Assembly (NCBI GenBank): GCA_014380505.1
Contig: JACMJT010000325.1
Coordinates: forward strand, 1-17,097
Source: Hyphomicrobiales bacterium
GTDB lineage: Bacteria; Pseudomonadota; Alphaproteobacteria; Rhizobiales; Aestuariivirgaceae
Direction of reading: 5' to 3'
Length of the DNA: 17,097 nucleotides
Made by a program: the position numbers and the translations under genes. Of this stretch, positions 14,366 to 17,097 are shown piece by piece; the first letter of the stretch is position 1; each line of letters starts with the position of its first letter. Below the pieces are notes generated by a model that was given only the letters and a program-made list of their open reading frames with translations, was not told the origin of the DNA and ran no database searches.

Positions 14366-14468
14366 GCTCCTGAACCGGGTCTGTTTCAGCGCTTTATCTG
14401 GCGTTCATCTGTTGAAGCCAACCGTTAGCTCGCCTATCAGGGGGTGCAACCCGCAACCTCGAGGCCCC

Positions 14469-16487
14469 ATGACGATTGCCACCAAGACCGTATTTCCCCG
14501 CAAGATCAAGGAGGTTGAGAACTTCTGGATCTCCATGGCGGACGGGGTGAAACTCGCGGCGCGCATGTGGATTCCCGAGGATGCCGAGAAGAAGCCGGTG
14601 CCGGCCGTCCTCGAATATCTGCCCTATCGCAAGCGGGACGGCACCATCGTGCGCGACGCCCTCACCCACCCCTATCTCGCCGGCCACGGCTATGCCTCGA
14701 TCCGTGTCGACATGCGCGGGAACGGCGATTCAGAGGGCCTCATGCATGACGAATACACAAAGCAGGAGCAGGACGACGCCCTGGAAGTGATCGCCTGGAT
14801 CGCACGGCAATCCTGGTGCACCGGCAAGGTCGGCATGTTCGGCATTTCCTGGGGTGGCTTCAATGCGCTGCAAGTCGCCGCGAAACGGCCTCCGGCGCTC
14901 AAGGCCATCGTCACCATCTGCTCGACGGATGACCGCTACGAGGACGATATCCACTACAAGGGTGGCTGCCTTCTCAATGAAAATCTGGGCTGGGCCGCTG
15001 TCATGCTGGCCTATTCATCGCGCCCTCCCGATCCAGCGATTGTCGGCAACAAATGGCGAAAGATGTGGATGGAGCGGCTGAAAAACGAACCCTTCCTCCT
15101 GATCCCGTGGCTCCAGCATCCGCACCGGGGCGACTACTGGAAACATGGCTCGGTCTGCGAGGACTGGGGGGCGATCGAAGTACCCACCCTTGTTGTCGGC
15201 GGCTGGCATGATCCCTATTCCAATGCCATTCCGCGGCTGATGCGGGGGCTTCGCACCACGTGCAAGGCGATCATCGGGCCGTGGGCGCACAAATATCCGC
15301 ATTTCGCCGTGCCGGGACCACAGATCGGTTTTTTGCAGGAAATGTTGCGCTGGTGGGACCAGTGGCTGAACGGCGATGGGACCGGGGTTTCACGCGATCC
15401 CACCTTCCGGTACTACATCGTGGATTCCGAAAAACCCGGCACCTCGAAGGTCGAACTTGCTGGACGCTGGGCCGAAGATAGTTTCTGGGGCTTTGGCAAC
15501 GTCGACACCAAAAAGTGGCACCTCAATGAAAATGGCATCGGCGGCAGCGAGGGCGTTGAGAAGGCGCTGACAATTTCATCGAAACAGACGACGGGCGTTG
15601 ACGGCGGTGAGTATATCATCATCTGGCTTGGCCCGGAGTTTCCTGGCGACCAGGCGCAAGATGATGCCAAGTCGCTCACCTTCGATTCCCCGGCGCTGGT
15701 CACCGCCATGGACATCGTGGGGAAGCCCGCCGTTGAGCTTGAATTCTCCGTGGACAAACCCGTGGCCTTCGCGGCAGTCCGCCTCAACGACGTATTTCCC
15801 ACGGGCGAAGTGGCTCGCATTACCTTTCATGTGCAGAACCTGTGCATGCGCGATAGCCGCGAGCATCCGACACCGCTTGAGCCCGGCAAACGCTACCGCA
15901 TGAAAATCAAGATGGACGATATCGCCTGGCGCATGCCCGCGGGCCACAAGCTGCGTGTGTCGATTTCAACCACCTATTTCCCGATGATATGGCCCGCGCC
16001 GGAGCCGGTGGCGCTGACGATCTATACCGGCAAATCCTTTGTACACGTGCCGGTGCGCAAGGAAATTCCCAATGAAGCTCCGGTGTCGTGGCCGCAGCCG
16101 GAGGCCGCCGAGCCCGCGAAACTGAAGCAGCTGAAGGACCCCTGGCACAAGCGCGAAACCATAACCGATCCCGGGACGGGTGAAGTCCGCATCGAGATCG
16201 TCGACGATTTCGGGTCGGCGGAAATCAAGCCGCATAATCTCGTCACCTATGCCGTGGGCCGCGAGACTCACTCGATCATGCCGGACGACCCGCTATCGGC
16301 GAAGATGGAAACCCACTGGACAGAAGAAGTAAAGCGCGGCACCTGGGCGACACGCACCGAAACCTACGGCCGCCTTACCAGTACCAAAACCCACTGGATC
16401 GTGTGGGGCAAGCTAGAAGCCTTCGAGGGGAAGAAAAAAGTGTTCGAGCGCGAGTGGAATGAGGAAATCGAGAGAAAGCTGCAGTAG
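14469..16487 (+). CDS. CocE/NonD family serine hydrolase (X-Pro dipeptidyl-peptidase-like)
   Basis: This is a peptidase S15-type alpha/beta hydrolase related to cocaine esterase and X-Pro dipeptidyl-peptidases. It is expected to cleave an ester or amide bond, with unknown natural substrate. The 672-residue product has the S15 opening DGVKLAARMWIPE (25-37), DMRGNGDSEG (81-90), the nucleophile motif GISWGG with S127, a probable acid D248 in GGWHDPYSN, and a probable histidine H274 in GPWAH. The PepX C-terminal beta domain follows (about 320-530), and a final 130 residues or so look family-specific. It is longer than Rhodococcus CocE (about 570). No signal peptide is seen. The start ATG (14469-14471) has only a weak GAGG site 4 bases upstream; the frame is open further upstream but there reads as the antisense of the L,D-transpeptidase gene. 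Confidence 0.9.
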   Translation: MTIATKTVFPRKIKEVENFWISMADGVKLAARMWIPEDAEKKPVPAVLEYLPYRKRDGTIVRDALTHPYLAGHGYASIRVDMRGNGDSEGLMHDEYTKQEQDDALEVIAWIARQSWCTGKVGMFGISWGGFNALQVAAKRPPALKAIVTICSTDDRYEDDIHYKGGCLLNENLGWAAVMLAYSSRPPDPAIVGNKWRKMWMERLKNEPFLLIPWLQHPHRGDYWKHGSVCEDWGAIEVPTLVVGGWHDPYSNAIPRLMRGLRTTCKAIIGPWAHKYPHFAVPGPQIGFLQEMLRWWDQWLNGDGTGVSRDPTFRYYIVDSEKPGTSKVELAGRWAEDSFWGFGNVDTKKWHLNENGIGGSEGVEKALTISSKQTTGVDGGEYIIIWLGPEFPGDQAQDDAKSLTFDSPALVTAMDIVGKPAVELEFSVDKPVAFAAVRLNDVFPTGEVARITFHVQNLCMRDSREHPTPLEPGKRYRMKIKMDDIAWRMPAGHKLRVSISTTYFPMIWPAPEPVALTIYTGKSFVHVPVRKEIPNEAPVSWPQPEAAEPAKLKQLKDPWHKRETITDPGTGEVRIEIVDDFGSAEIKPHNLVTYAVGRETHSIMPDDPLSAKMETHWTEEVKRGTWATRTETYGRLTSTKTHWIVWGKLEAFEGKKKVFEREWNEEIERKLQ

Positions 16488-16568
16488 TAATTTTTTGTAC
16501 GGGACCGTTTTTCCGGGCCCCTACATCGCAGTGTTGCGAAGACGACGCCAGCTGTAGGAGTGTTTAGA

Positions 16569-17031
16569 ATGAACAACCGAGTTCTTGCAGTTACAGCTTC
16601 TCTGTTCCTGACGCTTACGATGATTGCCGGCGATACGGCTTATGCCGCGAGTAAAGCAGGCGCCCAACTCACTGGCAGCGTAGATAGAAGCAAGGGATTT
16701 AACCGATTGTTTTCAGTCGAGCCGGTGGCCGTGGACGGAAAATCCGGTTTTCAGTTTTCCACCCTTGGATCTTATCTAAAAGTACCCGCCGGCAAAACAC
16801 CAGTTTACACTTCACGCGAGAATCGGCCGGGGCTTTCTCCAAGCTGTCGGCACCAGCAGCATTACCGTTACCGCCACGTTGCAGGCGGGTAGGCGATATA
16901 GAGCCATGGGCGAAATAAGCAACGAGCGGGTCAGCGCCTGGATAGTGTAAATGAAATCAGGGCGCCGTGTCTCAAACATCGGGTCTGCAGGATATAGTTT
17001 GTGTTTTCCCAATGCCTATTATTCTTGCTGA
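16569..17031 (+). pseudogene. Small exported protein of unknown function, apparently frameshifted and stopped
   Basis: I do not recognise the family. The frame starts at the ATG at 16569-16571 (a GTG at 16560 is an alternative) after a TAGGAG site. It encodes a signal peptide (about 1-27, cleavage after AYA or AYAA) and a short secreted domain ending ...YLKVPAGK near residue 75. From there the same frame degenerates into a His/Arg-rich tail and stops at 16890-16892. In the next frame, however, a natural-looking sequence continues: FTLHARIGRGFLQAVG, ITVTATLQAGRRYRAMGEIS, RVSAWIV. Removing one A from the AAAA run at 16794-16797 joins the two. That frame meets TAA at 16948-16950 and then reads on as SGRRVSNIGSAGYS to TGA at 17029-17031. 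One indel plus one nonsense codon suggests decay or local sequence error. A short secreted protein of 107 residues is the alternative. Confidence 0.55.
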
Positions 17032-17097
17032 AATCATTGCTCATCCACACCAGTCTATCAGACGTCGCATGAAGCCTTCGCACTTTCGCAGTTCGGA

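Noticed and set aside
14043..14468. Long upstream open extension of the CocE-type hydrolase (142 extra codons)
   Set aside because: Most of it is the antisense of the L,D-transpeptidase gene, with Gly/Asp-rich composition typical of a shadow frame. The family domain begins right after the ATG at 14469.
11747..16487. Esterase, sulfotransferase, L,D-transpeptidase and CocE-type hydrolase as one new system
   Set aside because: The genes alternate in strand, have no shared promoter or obvious common substrate, and each belongs to a widespread enzyme family. I see no evidence of a joint function.
16491..16520. T-run plus GGGACC/GGGCCC as a terminator after the CocE-type gene
   Set aside because: The T-run comes before the hairpin instead of after it, and the stem is only five pairs with a mismatch. 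I cannot support a terminator.
17041..17097. Possible C-terminal end of a minus-strand gene entering from the right edge (18 codons, TGA at 17041-17043)
   Set aside because: Too short to recognise or to separate from chance; sequence to the right would be needed.

Overview
The window looks like chromosomal DNA from an alphaproteobacterium, most likely of the Hyphomicrobiales (Rhizobiales) type. The reasons are the gcrA cell-cycle regulator, the argD-argF-hslO gene order, a phoR-pstSCAB-phoU-phoB cluster with a long alphaproteobacterial-type PstA, high GC content, and GANTC (CcrM-type) sites clustered upstream of gcrA. The order is an inference from gene content and has not been tested by a phylogeny.

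Layout. Positions 1-582 (minus): the 5' part of a Tat-exported extracellular solute-binding protein gene, interrupted by an in-frame stop near the window edge. Positions 707-3781 (minus): a tight operon argD-argF-hslO (two arginine-biosynthesis enzymes and the redox chaperone Hsp33). Positions 3782-4138: a 357-bp divergent regulatory region with five GANTC sites. Positions 4139-4672 (plus): gcrA. Positions 4676-11692 (minus): the complete phosphate regulon core, transcribed phoR, pstS, pstC, pstA, pstB, phoU, phoB. A tandem array of Pho-box-like half-sites lies upstream of pstS, and a terminator-like stem-loop lies between pstS and pstC. Positions 11747-12700 (plus): a hormone-sensitive-lipase-family esterase. 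Positions 12697-13617 (minus): a PAPS-dependent sulfotransferase-like protein whose stop codon overlaps that of the esterase. Positions 13704-14318 (minus): an exported L,D-transpeptidase. Positions 14469-16487 (plus): a CocE/NonD-type serine hydrolase. Positions 16569-17031 (plus): a small exported protein of unknown function that appears frameshifted and stopped.

How the genes work together. PstS captures periplasmic phosphate, PstC/PstA carry it through the inner membrane and PstB powers the transport. PhoU couples transport state to the PhoR kinase, which phosphorylates PhoB, and PhoB is expected to act on the boxes before pstS. The PhoR here has no visible membrane segment, so it would have to reach the Pst complex through PhoU or another partner. 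The argD-argF pair supplies two consecutive arginine-pathway steps. The right-hand third is a set of individually recognisable enzymes with no demonstrated common pathway.

I found no mobile element, CRISPR array, tRNA, rRNA or defence system, and no convincing new multi-gene system. The most useful leads are regulatory: the GANTC cluster, the 11-bp-phased Pho half-sites, the pstS/pstC attenuator-like hairpin and inverted repeats covering ribosome-binding sites. Two further leads are apparently broken genes.
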